Positions 55,501-64,000 of a stretch of 64,000 nucleotides of DNA are shown here, piece by piece. The position numbers and the translations under genes are program-made. This stretch comes from Diabrotica undecimpunctata (Eukaryota > Arthropoda > Insecta > Coleoptera > Chrysomelidae). Location of the stretch: the NCBI RefSeq assembly GCF_040954645.1, contig NC_092810.1:14680377-14744376 (forward strand), in the 5' to 3' direction. A model generated the notes under the pieces. It did no database searches. It was not told where the DNA came from and was given only the letters and a program-made list of their open reading frames with translations. Each line of letters begins with the position of its first letter. Position 1 is the stretch's first letter.

Positions 55501-55565
55501 AACTCGCGCTGGTGGCCTCTGAGGCTATATTCACTGAACGCGACAGTTGCGTTGTCGGACTTAAA

Positions 55566-55664
55566 CGTATAATCTGAATCTCCATCACCACTTTCAAATG
55601 CTCTTATGATACGCACTTTATCTTTAATAGGCAAAGCCTTCCTTTTAATACTACAACTTGCCAT
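55566..55664 (-). pseudogene. Tigger/pogo transposase N-terminus (CENP-B HTH start)
   Basis: From Met at 55664 the minus strand reads MASCSIKRKALPIKDKVRII, RAFESGDGDSDYT, then runs into the piggyBac boundary at TTAA 55561-55564. K-R-K-x-L...D-K-V-x-I-I is the start of the CENP-B N-terminal HTH used by Tigger transposases. About 50-60 family residues between this and CRSSDIPVSGPL at ~52980 are missing. Confidence 0.75.
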
Positions 55665-55953
55665 ATTAAAAAAATAAAAAGTTAATTACGAAATTAAAAT
55701 CTAAAAACAAAACGAGCCGAACACAATTTCACGGTAGAAACAATTTATTATACTGACTGTTCTGAAACAGAAAATTTGACTGTTAGGATGGCACAGATCA
55801 ATCGGAAATAAACACAAAAGGGATAATCGGGCTTTCTCACATTCTTGAAAGGAAAAATGACGCAAAGCCGGAAACGCATTGCACTTTATTTTTCATAAAA
55901 TAAAAAACGACAACCTACTGTAAAATTTTATGACGCTATAGACGAGGTTTACT

Positions 55954-56884
55954 CGATTTTTAACCGATAAAACCGGGTAAAAATAGTGTTATCGAATAGT
56001 TTTTGGTCAGACCTAATAAAAATTGACGTGTCAACCGAGGTGGCATAACTACTGAGAAAAATGTGTTAATTAATTTAAGATATAATACACACTTAATTCA
56101 TTAATTTTTTTATTTTATAACGTTTTTCTTTTATATCTCCAAATAATAATATTGGCACTGGCCTTTTAGACTTTTTGATAACCAAATTACTTTGCGTCTT
56201 CAATCCAAAATTTTATAAAACGATTTATATGTTGTTAAAACTTTATCAAACTGTCTTTCTTTTATAACCCAATATAAAGTTTTTTAATTCGGGTACAAAA
56301 ATGAATACACCAATCAGCTTTTCTATTCAAAATCATACAATTCAAACAATGAAATGCATTAATTAAGGACCAAAGAAGCTGCTCCAAAGGGCAAATTATC
56401 AGAAACTCAATATTCATAATGTAACCTAAATTGAGTTTTGATCATGCCGCCAGAATAAATTGAGTTACTCTAGAATTCACGAAGGAAAGGAAAATATAAA
56501 TAACGATAATCTTATTTGCAAAGTTTGGGACATCTTAATTCCATTTCACTAATGCCAGTTGGAGCGCAAAAACAGTTGTTACTTATTTTAAATTCGATCA
56601 TCCATATTTTTAATTCTTCTTTATGACAATAGCGTTTATAAAGATTAAAGCAGTTAGAGATACTCTTATTAACTCAGTTTTTATAAGAAAAGATTATTCC
56701 AACTTTAAACAAATTACACTAAGAAAAAATATTAAAATTAATCATCGTAAATCCTAGCAGGGTGCAGTTGAACCACAGACAATAATTTTTGCCGATATTT
56801 TTAAAAATATTGTTAATAATTAAATTTTTATTTAATTATTAATTTCCTTTTAGATTTTTTTCTTAAATATATTTATAATTTAGC
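55954..56884. other. No gene recognised
   Basis: AT-rich and without a domain or repeat I can identify. Confidence 0.35.
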
Positions 56885-56888
56885 TTAA

Positions 56889-59248
56889 CTCTTTCTTTAC
56901 CAGCGACGTATACATACGGTTTGGGGAAAAGTGCCACTGTTCTCAGTGACGTATATATACGTTCTCGTGTGAAAACGTTTTTAATACCATGCCGTTTGTA
57001 TACGGCATCAAGTTTTTTTTGCACATCTGCCAGCCCCATTGCCGCATCTATCCGGCATTGTTACAGTGCCATCAGCCCCAATCCTGTATTGGTACGTTCG
57101 AACATGCATTGTAATGAATCCACTGCCGTATTGATACGGAAGCTTCTGATACACGGCGTTTCGGTAACTGTCGGTTATGGTCGAGTTTTTGGTCTATTTT
57201 TAGCATGCGTCTTGTACCGCAAATATCACGTTAGCACGGACTACGCAGTATTCTGCTGTTACTGTTGCAGTGCAAATGTATTGTGAGATTTCAAGAAAAT
57301 GTCTGATTCGAGAAAAAGAAGGCGCTCTTGCGATACAGGATTCCGATGAAGAGCCTTTTGTAGAAAATGAAAGCGATTATGTACCAGATAGCGATGATTC
57401 AGAAGAGGAGGAGATTATTAATATTATTTATAGGAATAATGAAGCTATTTCTGAAAATAAAGGTGCTGATAAGGACAAAGCCGAAGTTGTGGTTGCAAAT
57501 ACATCGAGAAATGAAAGCAAAAGAGCTTTAGCGGATGATTTTAGTATACAGTGGGATAAACAGCAATTTGTTCCTGTCGTGTACGAGATTGATGACACAA
57601 ATTCAGGTGCCCATTTAGACAATATTGAGAATCCTGCCAGGGAAATAGATTGTTTTTTTTCTTTCTAAATCCAGGTACCGTTAATTTAATTATACATAAA
57701 ACAAATAATTTTGCTGCAGCAGAAGTTTGCAAAAATAAAAAGATTGCTTGGTCGCCTCTTACAGAAAATAAATTTTTTACATTTAACGCTGTGCTATTGC
57801 TCGCAACACGCCATCAAAAAGCCAAACTTACAGAAAATTGGTCAACAAACGATTTGTTATATACACCCATATTTTCTAGTGTAATGTCTTGGAATCGCTT
57901 TCAGTCTATACTGAGAATGTTATACTTTGCTGAAAATGCTGATCAACCTCAAGCAGATTCTTATTACAAGGTGCGAGGCGTTTTTTTGCAGGTAAAAAAC
58001 TCATTTGCTAATAATTTTACGCCATTCTAAAATCTGGTAATCGACGAAAGTTTGGTTCTATTCAAAGGACGGCTGCAGTTTAAACAGATTATAAGAACCA
58101 AACGCCATCGAATTGGAATAAAATTGTTTCTTCTGTGTGACTGTGAAACGGGTTATGTGTTAGACTTTATCGTTTATGTATATCTGCCTCTCAGGTTCTG
58201 TGGTTGCCACTCTTATGAAACCCTACTTGGACAAAGGTCACTCGCTCTTTACTGCTAACTGGTACACGTCTCCTAGTTTGTCAAGTTACCTATTTGACCA
58301 TAAAACTAACTCTTGTGGAAGAGTCAGGCTCAACAGAAAACACATGCCTAATTTAGCAGAAAAACTACAAAAAGGTGCAACTTCCTCAATGTCGAGTTGC
58401 AATATGTTGGCACTAAAATGGAAGAATCGAAGAGAGATCACTATCCTTACTACCATGCACCAAGACAAAATGGTAGAATTGGCTAAAAAAGACAGAAAGA
58501 CAAAGGAATTCATTAAAAAACCAGCTTGTGTAATAGATTACAATATGATATGAGAGCAGTGGACAGGACTAACATGTTACTAAGTTACACAGAAAGCGTC
58601 AGGAAAACCGTCAAATGGTATAAAAAGCTCTTCTTTCACATATTGGACCTTTCTATTCTAAATGCACATGTAATATACCTTACACAACACCCAAAGACTA
58701 CACCGTTGGCCCAGTTTCACTTGAATCTTATTCGTCAGCTTCTAGACAGGTATGTGGATCTAATCTTGAAATTATCTTGTTACAATGAAATGTTATTTTT
58801 AGGTATCATTTACCAAAACATATAACTGTAGTGCATATGCCAAACGTTTTTCGTCTTGTAGGTAGACATTTTCCTGATATTGTCCCCAACAACAAAGTTT
58901 GTAGATGCACTGTATGCTCAACAACAGAGACTCAAGCAAAGAAACGGCGCGAATCAAGGTACATGTGTCGGGAATGTGACGTGGGTCTCTGCGCACATCC
59001 TTGCTTTGGCATTTATCATACCCAGGAACAATTCTAATGACTACTTTCGTGTTCATTTCGTATTTAGTTTATAGTTAGTTATTAAAAATACTTTCGTTTT
59101 ATATTTTTTTTAACATTAAAGAGCATTTTCTGAGTTTTTCTTTGCATTTAATGAGCAACCGTATATATACGTCGCTGGTACTGCTGGCACTTCAAAAACC
59201 CTGGGAACGGTGGCACTGCGTCGCTGATCAGGTCTGGTAAAGAAAGGG
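56889..59248 (+). mobile_element. Near-complete piggyBac element, TTAA-flanked
   Basis: TTAA flanks at 56885-56888 and 59249-59252. The ends are CTCTTTCTTTACCAG on the left and the complement of CTGGTAAAGAAAGGG on the right, a 15-bp TIR with one mismatch. Subterminal words CGACGTATACATACGG, CGTATATATACG (left) and CGTATATATACGTCGCTGG (right) add inverted symmetry. Length 2360 bp, the usual size for an autonomous piggyBac. The transposase runs from 57270 to 59037 with several frameshifts. Confidence 0.92.
57270..59037 (+). pseudogene. piggyBac transposase, full span but inactivated
   Basis: Acidic N-terminus (57300-57430; DSDEEPFVENESDYVPDSDD), then after a frameshift near 57655 FFFFLNPGTVNLIIHKTNNF, YTPIFSSVMSWNRFQSILRM, a break near 58030, VIDESLVLFKGRLQFKQ (first catalytic Asp), RHRIGIKLFLLCDCETGY, a break near 58175, GHSLFTANWYTSPSLSSYLF where Asp-Asn-Trp has become Ala-Asn-Trp (second catalytic Asp lost), LALKWKNRREITILTTMH, then DMRAVDRTNMLLSY (third Asp present, the following Asp now Asn). 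The cysteine-rich domain (58900-59030) is intact: CRCTVC, YMCRECDVGLCAHPCFGIYH. It has both frameshifts and a missing catalytic residue. Confidence 0.9.
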
Positions 59249-59252
59249 TTAA

Positions 59253-59735
59253 TGAAGTTTTGAGAGAATATTAAGAAAACTAAATGCATAGTTGTCAGCT
59301 CTAAAATTTTAGATCTTGGAGCACTAATGGCAGGTAGCGAAGAGATCCAGAGAGTCAACAGATTCACTTACCTCGGAACTACTCTCAACTTACAATGGGA
59401 CTACGCTTAAGATCCAGAATTCTAGATCTTAGTTTGGGAACCAAGATGCGGATAGTGAAGTGCTACATTCTTCCAGTATAACTATATGGAGTTGGACACT
59501 GACACAAGCTACTGAAAAGCGGATTGAAGCCTTCAAGATGTGGATCTACAAGAGTATACTAAAAATATCGTATGTGGACCATGTTACCAATGTTAAGGTC
59601 CTACTGCGCATGATAAAAGAAAAAAAGTGTATTCGTGGTTGAAAAGCTCCGACAATGGTTTGGGATGACCTCCGCTGAGCTGTTGATGATGGCCAACATT
59701 CGGACCGGATAAGGCACTGAAGAAGAAGAAGATTA
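59253..59735 (+). pseudogene. LINE ORF2 C-terminal region, (GAA)n tail
   Basis: Plus strand: KTKCIVVSSKILDLGALMAG, SEEIQRVNRFTYLGTTLN, frame break, SRILDLSLGTKMRIVKCYIL, frame break, EAFKMWIYKSILKISYVDHV, TNVKVLLRMIKEKK, frame break and decayed end, LRQWFGMTSAELLMMANIR, followed by CACTGAAGAAGAAGAAG. Same family as 36817-37624 and 38848-39333. The upstream edge coincides with the TTAA of the piggyBac at 59249, so that element either inserted at or truncated this LINE. Confidence 0.75.
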
Positions 59736-59948
59736 ATGGATAAAAACAATTAGCTAAGAGATGTATTTGGAAAAATAAAATAAACGAAAAGAGACTTAAA
59801 ATCCAAAACTTGGGTCGTTGTAGACCATACTGAAACTCTAAGAACAAGGAGAGAATATTATAAACACGGTAAGAGGGAGGTAGAGGTCATAGTGTCAGAA
59901 TGTGTACAATGTGACTAACACCAGGAACTTGTCCATTAGAGTTATGAT

Positions 59949-62301
59949 TAGACTTCGGCAAATATGCAAATAAAAATGTAGAAAATATGCGCATAAATAT
60001 GCACGTGTTTACCCGAAAATATGCAAATATTTTACAAAATATGCATACAAATAAATAAAAAAATCGTAAAATAGTAACAATTTTATTTAAAAAAAAAGTG
60101 TACATAACTAAATATTTCCTACTATTCATTAAGATTTACATTTATTTTAAGTAACTACATCATTTTTAAGTATGAATAAACTTATTTAGAATTATGGTAA
60201 CAATAAATGACCAAGTGGTGTTCAAAATTTTCTGATCTGCATAAAAATTAGCTGCTTCTAACCATGTTCCCCATCGCGTTAAAATAGGTTGTGGTGGAAG
60301 AGGAATGTTAGGTAGCATTTCTTTATAAAGTTAAATTCTTATAGGAGATTTAAGAAATACTTTTTTGACACTGGATATCATGGTATTTACAAGAGGAAAC
60401 TTTTTTCGTATTTCCTCTGCAACTATGTTTAATCCATGCGCTACACAAGTAACATGTATTAAATCTGGGAAAAATATTTTTAAATTTTGTCCTGCTTTCA
60501 CCATATAAGGAGCAGCATCCGATAAAATAAGCAGTAATTTATTAGAAGGAATAGTTGTCGGAAGAAAAAAAGTTGCTAATGTTTCTTGTATAAAACGCGA
60601 AATTGTTAAAGCATTTGTTTTCTCAAGTTGCTGGCATGAAATAAGATGAGATTTTGGTAAGGTATCTTCTTTAAGAACACCAATCAATACATGAGCAATA
60701 TACCTTCCTGAGGAATCAGTGGTTTCGTCTACAGATATGTAAAAATAATTATCTGCAATTTCTTCCTTAATATTAATTAACACCGACGAGTATAGCCCGT
60801 TCACATTATTTCTTCTTAGAGACCGATCACTTGGAACATTAAGTTTGCAATATTTTTTTAGAAACGAACTAAAATTTACATTTGCTAATTTTGAAAGCGG
60901 TATGTTTGCAGACACTAATGCGCGACACTAGTCTTCATTAAAAGTTTCTTGCTCATCTAATTTTTTTGAAGTAGATTGGAAACATTTAGCCATTGAAGTT
61001 TGATGTTTTCCTCCTATTTTTCCTTTTTTTGCAATGTGTGAAGCAGTTCTCACATGTTGGTCTATCTGAAATTTCTTCTCACATGCTATCTATAAATAAA
61101 AATAAAAACCTTTTAACCCAACCTTTAAAATATAAAAATATACAAGGTGTTTTTGGTTAATCAAATAACTGATTTGGAAAAAAAAAACACTCGCTAAGTG
61201 TTTTAAATGCAGTATTAATCCACAAATTAGTTTTTGTTACTAACCATTAGTACATCATATAACTTATTTTAAAATTCAACTAAAGTTTTTTTTTTGTTAA
61301 TTCAATTACAATAAAAATAATTGTGTTTTAAAATAGCTGACTTCATAAAAAAAAGTAAAGGTGAAAAATTTTTCTAAATACACACCATTGTATTGTACCA
61401 TGGACAATTTTTTCTCACTAAAGGAAGCTATTTTTCATTTAAAAACAACCTACGAGTACTAAATTTCAAGTAAATACGTTTATTGGTTTTAAAGTTATTG
61501 TTGTTATTAACTAAAAGAATTTAATTTTTTTTAATTTTGACACCCTGTATCTCTAAAAGTAAATAAGTTTGACCCCTCATTAACTATATCGTTTTGTTCA
61601 ATTTTTCGAGAAGTATCTACAGTCAAACGTTGTAAGTGTCATTTGGAAACACCCTGTATGTATGAAATATTAGATATTTAATGGAAAATATTAGATACTT
61701 ACAATTTTGCCACAGACTGAACAGTAGATTTTTCCCATATCCATAGACAGCTCTTTATAAGGTTTAATCCAAGTTGAAGCACTGATTGTTTTTTTGGATT
61801 TACAAATCTGAGCATCAAATTAGAAATGTTTAGGTACCTAATTCAATAAACTGGGAGATTTTGGAAAATCCCTAAATTAGGAACAAAACTATTAGCCGTT
61901 TACCTGCTGTTAAGATACAATAAATTGTAGATAGATTTGGGGATTAGATCATAAAATGTAAATGAGCGAACCCTTAGCGATTATCCAATAACTGAATGCC
62001 TCAGTGACCGAGACTTTCTAAGAATGTTGAGGGCTACTTAAATTGATCTTCTTTGAAATTGTAAATGTTTTGTACCTGTAGAGATTACGTACTTAGATCA
62101 TTTCTTGATTGAAATGACTACAAAATTTTATACAAGAATTGAAATAAATTGGTATGTTTAAAAATTTTCAAATACAGTATAAAAATCTGATCTTTTATGC
62201 ACTTTATACAAACTTTTATACAAATATGCCAAAATATGAAATATTTGCATAAAATATGCACAATATGCAAAATATGCAATATGCATATTTGCCGAAGTCT
62301 A
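59949..62301 (-). mobile_element. hAT element with perfect 8-bp TSD
   Basis: GTTATGAT flanks exactly at 59941-59948 and 62302-62309. TIRs TAGACTTCGGCAAATATGCA (59949 on) and its near-complement ending GCCGAAGTCTA at 62301; ATATGCA words recur many times inside both ends, giving subterminal repeats. 8-bp TSD and a short TIR with repeated subterminal motifs are diagnostic of hAT. Length 2353 bp. The transposase is on the minus strand (61740-60180). Confidence 0.93.
60180..61825 (-). pseudogene. hAT transposase, two-exon, BED-like zinc finger
   Basis: Exon 1 (~61825-61703): SASTWIKPYKELSMDMGKI, YCSVCGKI. The donor reads ATT|GTAAGT at 61702; the acceptor TATAG| at 61090. Exon 2 (61089 down): IACEKKFQIDQHVRTASH completes a C-x2-C...H-x4-H finger, phase 0, intron 613 bp. 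After a TAG near 60930 the catalytic domain reads YFYISVDETTDSSGRYIAHV (Asp), LLLILSDAAPYMVKAGQN (Asp), VTCVAHGLNIVAEEIRKKFP (C-x2-H), then SPIRI, TAA at 60331-60333 where Gln is expected, [20 protein letters not shown] and [12 protein letters not shown]. No further C-terminal dimerisation region is legible, so it is truncated. The two stops are single-base changes. Confidence 0.88.
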
Positions 62302-62309
62302 GTTATGAT

Positions 62310-63117
62310 AGAACTCGGAACTTTTAAGAACGATTTCCGAAAATTGAAAATCTAAACGTCAACAGTAACATATTATCGAAAAAATTGTGCTTCGTTCCCA
62401 TTAAATATAATAAATAACATAAAAATTTACCTACAAAAATAGTTTTAAATATTCGATCATAAACTATGCTTTCATTAAAATTTTTGTATTAATGAGTAGC
62501 TCCTAGTTTTATTTTGTATTCATTTGACTCTTTAAAAATCGCATAAATGGGCTTTATACAGAAATTTACAAATCGTATATTGGACTGCACTAAAAAATTG
62601 CCAATTAATTGTAGAGAAGAGAGACTCATATTTCATTTGAATCCATTGCGAAACTTTCATAACTAGTTTCGACCATACTACAGTTATTACCAATAACGAA
62701 TATTTACATTTGTCAAAATTGATGGTAGACAACCAAAAATAGTCACGGTTTTGACATAAAACTATGTGTGCAGAGGACGGCATACTTGGGGCTCTTTAAT
62801 GGAGGTTTGATTTATTTAATATGTCTAAATTACAAGAATATAAGAATTTATTCAATCCGGTTCACTACTTTCATCGAAGTCATTATCATTCGATAAAATA
62901 TTTTTATTATCAATATAAGAATTACTTAAAAGAATTTCTACTTTATTATCAATTTTTTAGGGTTTGACTTCTAAAAGTCTTTTATTACTAAGTAATGTTC
63001 CTGATGAACCTGCTTAATTCCTATTAGCCAATTTGGTTTGAAAAAAAACAATACCTAGTAACTAGGTATACACGCACACTTTAAAATGTTACTATTAAGT
63101 GCTAGCAAAAAGCAACT
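62310..63117. other. No gene recognised
   Basis: AT-rich; the 83-codon minus-strand frame at 62532-62783 is not recognisable. Confidence 0.35.
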
Positions 63118-63350
63118 GCAGGTCGTCAGCTGTTACTTAGTACAAACGTAGTGACTTTAAGTCTATAAACGTCATGGATCCGTGACACGTGTACTCCACT
63201 ATACTTACACTATGTCACGGATTCGTGACATCAGGTCATCAGCTGTGACTTAGTACAAACGTATTGAATTTAAATCTATAAACTTCATGGATCCGTGAAA
63301 CGTATACTCCACTATATTTACGCTATGTCACGGATCCGTGACATCAGCAG
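63118..63350. repeat. Two tandem ~112-bp units with palindromic cores
   Basis: Unit 1 starts AGGTCGTCAGCTGTTACTTA (63118) and unit 2 AGGTCATCAGCTGTGACTTA (63230). Each carries CATGGATCCGTGA and, ~35 bp further, TATGTCACGGATYCGTGACAT. In unit 2 the latter contains TCACGGATCCGTGA, a perfect 14-bp palindrome, and the two words in each unit are inverted relative to each other, so each unit can form a hairpin. The units differ at ~12 positions. The sequence after unit 2 ends GAGTTAA, reminiscent of a piggyBac-type terminus. Confidence 0.8.
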
Positions 63351-63945
63351 TGAACGAGTTAATGTAAGAAGTACTATAAGCCACGATGGGTTTAGAACTA
63401 ATGACTTCCAGAAAACAAAAAGTATACGTAAAATTTGTGCACCTAAGTGATTCGGTCACTTACGAAAACATCGGAAAACACCACTTTCTCCGCCATTCTG
63501 GTTAATATCCGGTTAGCAAAAACAACCGATTCCTTTATTCTCGCACCGGCGTTCACAGCACAAAAACTTATGTAATGAACACATTTTGTTACACATATCT
63601 ACTACAATTAACACTTTATATCCTTTATATAATCCAAGCCTATAAACAGAGAGTTAAAATTTTATAACTCATTCATTTGCGGCATTGTTATAGTTTACAT
63701 AAACTGTTGTAACTTCCTCGAGTAGATACATAAATTTTATTTAAAAATTACTGTGACAAAAATGTTAGCAATGGTGTCTTGATTACATCATATAATGCAG
63801 AAGCCATTTGCACTTAACTGTCGTATTAAAATACTTTACGATCTGCTGCATCGTCATATAGCGGCTACCGTTTATACAAAGTAACTGGGAAACATGTCAG
63901 GGATTAAAATAAACAGATTGCTAAAAATTATGTGACATTTTTTAA
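63351..63945. other. No gene recognised
   Basis: AT-rich, unassigned. Confidence 0.35.
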
Positions 63946-63957
63946 AACATATATATG

Positions 63958-63994
<37 letters not shown>

Positions 63995-64000
63995 GTAATA
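63946..64000. repeat. (ATATATGT)n microsatellite
   Basis: Repeats of TATATATGTATG run to the end of the window. Confidence 0.9.

Larger units (their letters stand above)
53041..55560 (-). mobile_element. piggyBac element inside Tigger
   Basis: A minus-strand piggyBac lies inside the Tigger transposase. The right boundary is secure: TTAA at 55561-55564 borders the Tigger coding sequence. The left boundary is unresolved: TTAA occurs at 53037-53040 and 53214-53217, and neither gives a matching inverted terminus. Instead a GC-rich block at 53162-53217 (GTCGCGTTGGTGGCC...GTCGGTTGAAC) resembles the right end (CTCGCGCTGGTGGCC...GTCGGAC) in direct orientation. Confidence 0.65.
51582..55953 (-). mobile_element. 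Tigger/pogo element interrupted by piggyBac
   Basis: The left end reads TA then CAGTGGAACTTATTTATAGC (51582 on); the right end, complemented, reads AGTAAACCTCGTCTATAGCG (55953 back). Both contain TATAGCGTCAT after an AGTRRAAC start, matching pogo/Tigger TIRs. The transposase is on the minus strand: N-terminus at 55566-55664, remainder at 51778-53036. About 2.5 kb between these two parts is a piggyBac element plus rearranged sequence. The right end has lost its terminal C and TA. Confidence 0.75.

Noticed and set aside
1..64000. tRNA, rRNA and CRISPR features
   Set aside because: I read for tRNA B-box-like GGTTCRAATCC, rRNA core words and regularly spaced repeats and found none convincing; a covariance-model scan would be decisive.

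Overview
The window reads as AT-rich insect nuclear DNA, most likely from a beetle with a large, repeat-filled genome. That placement is inference: it rests on the mix of relics (RTE-like, I-like, Jockey and R1 LINEs, several piggyBac lineages, Tigger/pogo, hAT, long-TIR mariner) and on the absence of bacterial signals. I recognise no host gene, tRNA, rRNA or CRISPR array. Nearly everything identifiable is a transposable element, mostly broken. The two best-preserved reading frames (44106-46257) belong to a DNA transposon I cannot place in a named superfamily.

Layout, left to right. 1-6 kb: an unknown dispersed repeat, a piggyBac remnant, and LINE endonuclease and C-terminal fragments. 6.6-9.1 kb: a minus-strand I-like LINE (RT plus RNase H) with a poly(A) tail. 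10-17 kb: R1-like and RTE-like LINE pieces; one is split by an ~0.9 kb insertion that looks like a solo LTR. 18.7-20 kb: a piggyBac 5' piece, then a degenerate GATTCGATAATC array. 22-30.3 kb: LINEs with endonuclease domains, one (27940-30278) bounded by a perfect 15-bp target-site duplication (TSD). 30.5-34.5 kb: a plus-strand I-like LINE holding a nested, 5'-inverted LINE with a 16-bp TSD. 36-39.3 kb: a Jockey-like LINE split by another LINE (8-bp TSD), then a further truncated LINE. 39.5-40.6 kb: short tandem repeats and a gypsy-type primer-binding-site lookalike.

41.15-47.26 kb is a stacked nest: a LINE 3' end contains a TTAA-flanked piggyBac remnant, which contains a mariner element with ~318-bp TIRs next to the unclassified element with ~265-bp TIRs. 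47.3-48.6 kb: another piggyBac transposase cut by a 227-bp LINE fragment with an 11-bp TSD. 50.8-56 kb: a second I-like LINE piece abuts a Tigger/pogo element that is itself interrupted by piggyBac. 56.9-59.2 kb: an almost complete TTAA-flanked piggyBac. 59.9-62.3 kb: a hAT element with a perfect 8-bp TSD and an intron inside its zinc finger. The right edge has a duplicated ~112-bp palindrome-bearing unit and a microsatellite.

The genes do not form a pathway. They are independent mobile-element proteins whose nesting records the order of insertion.
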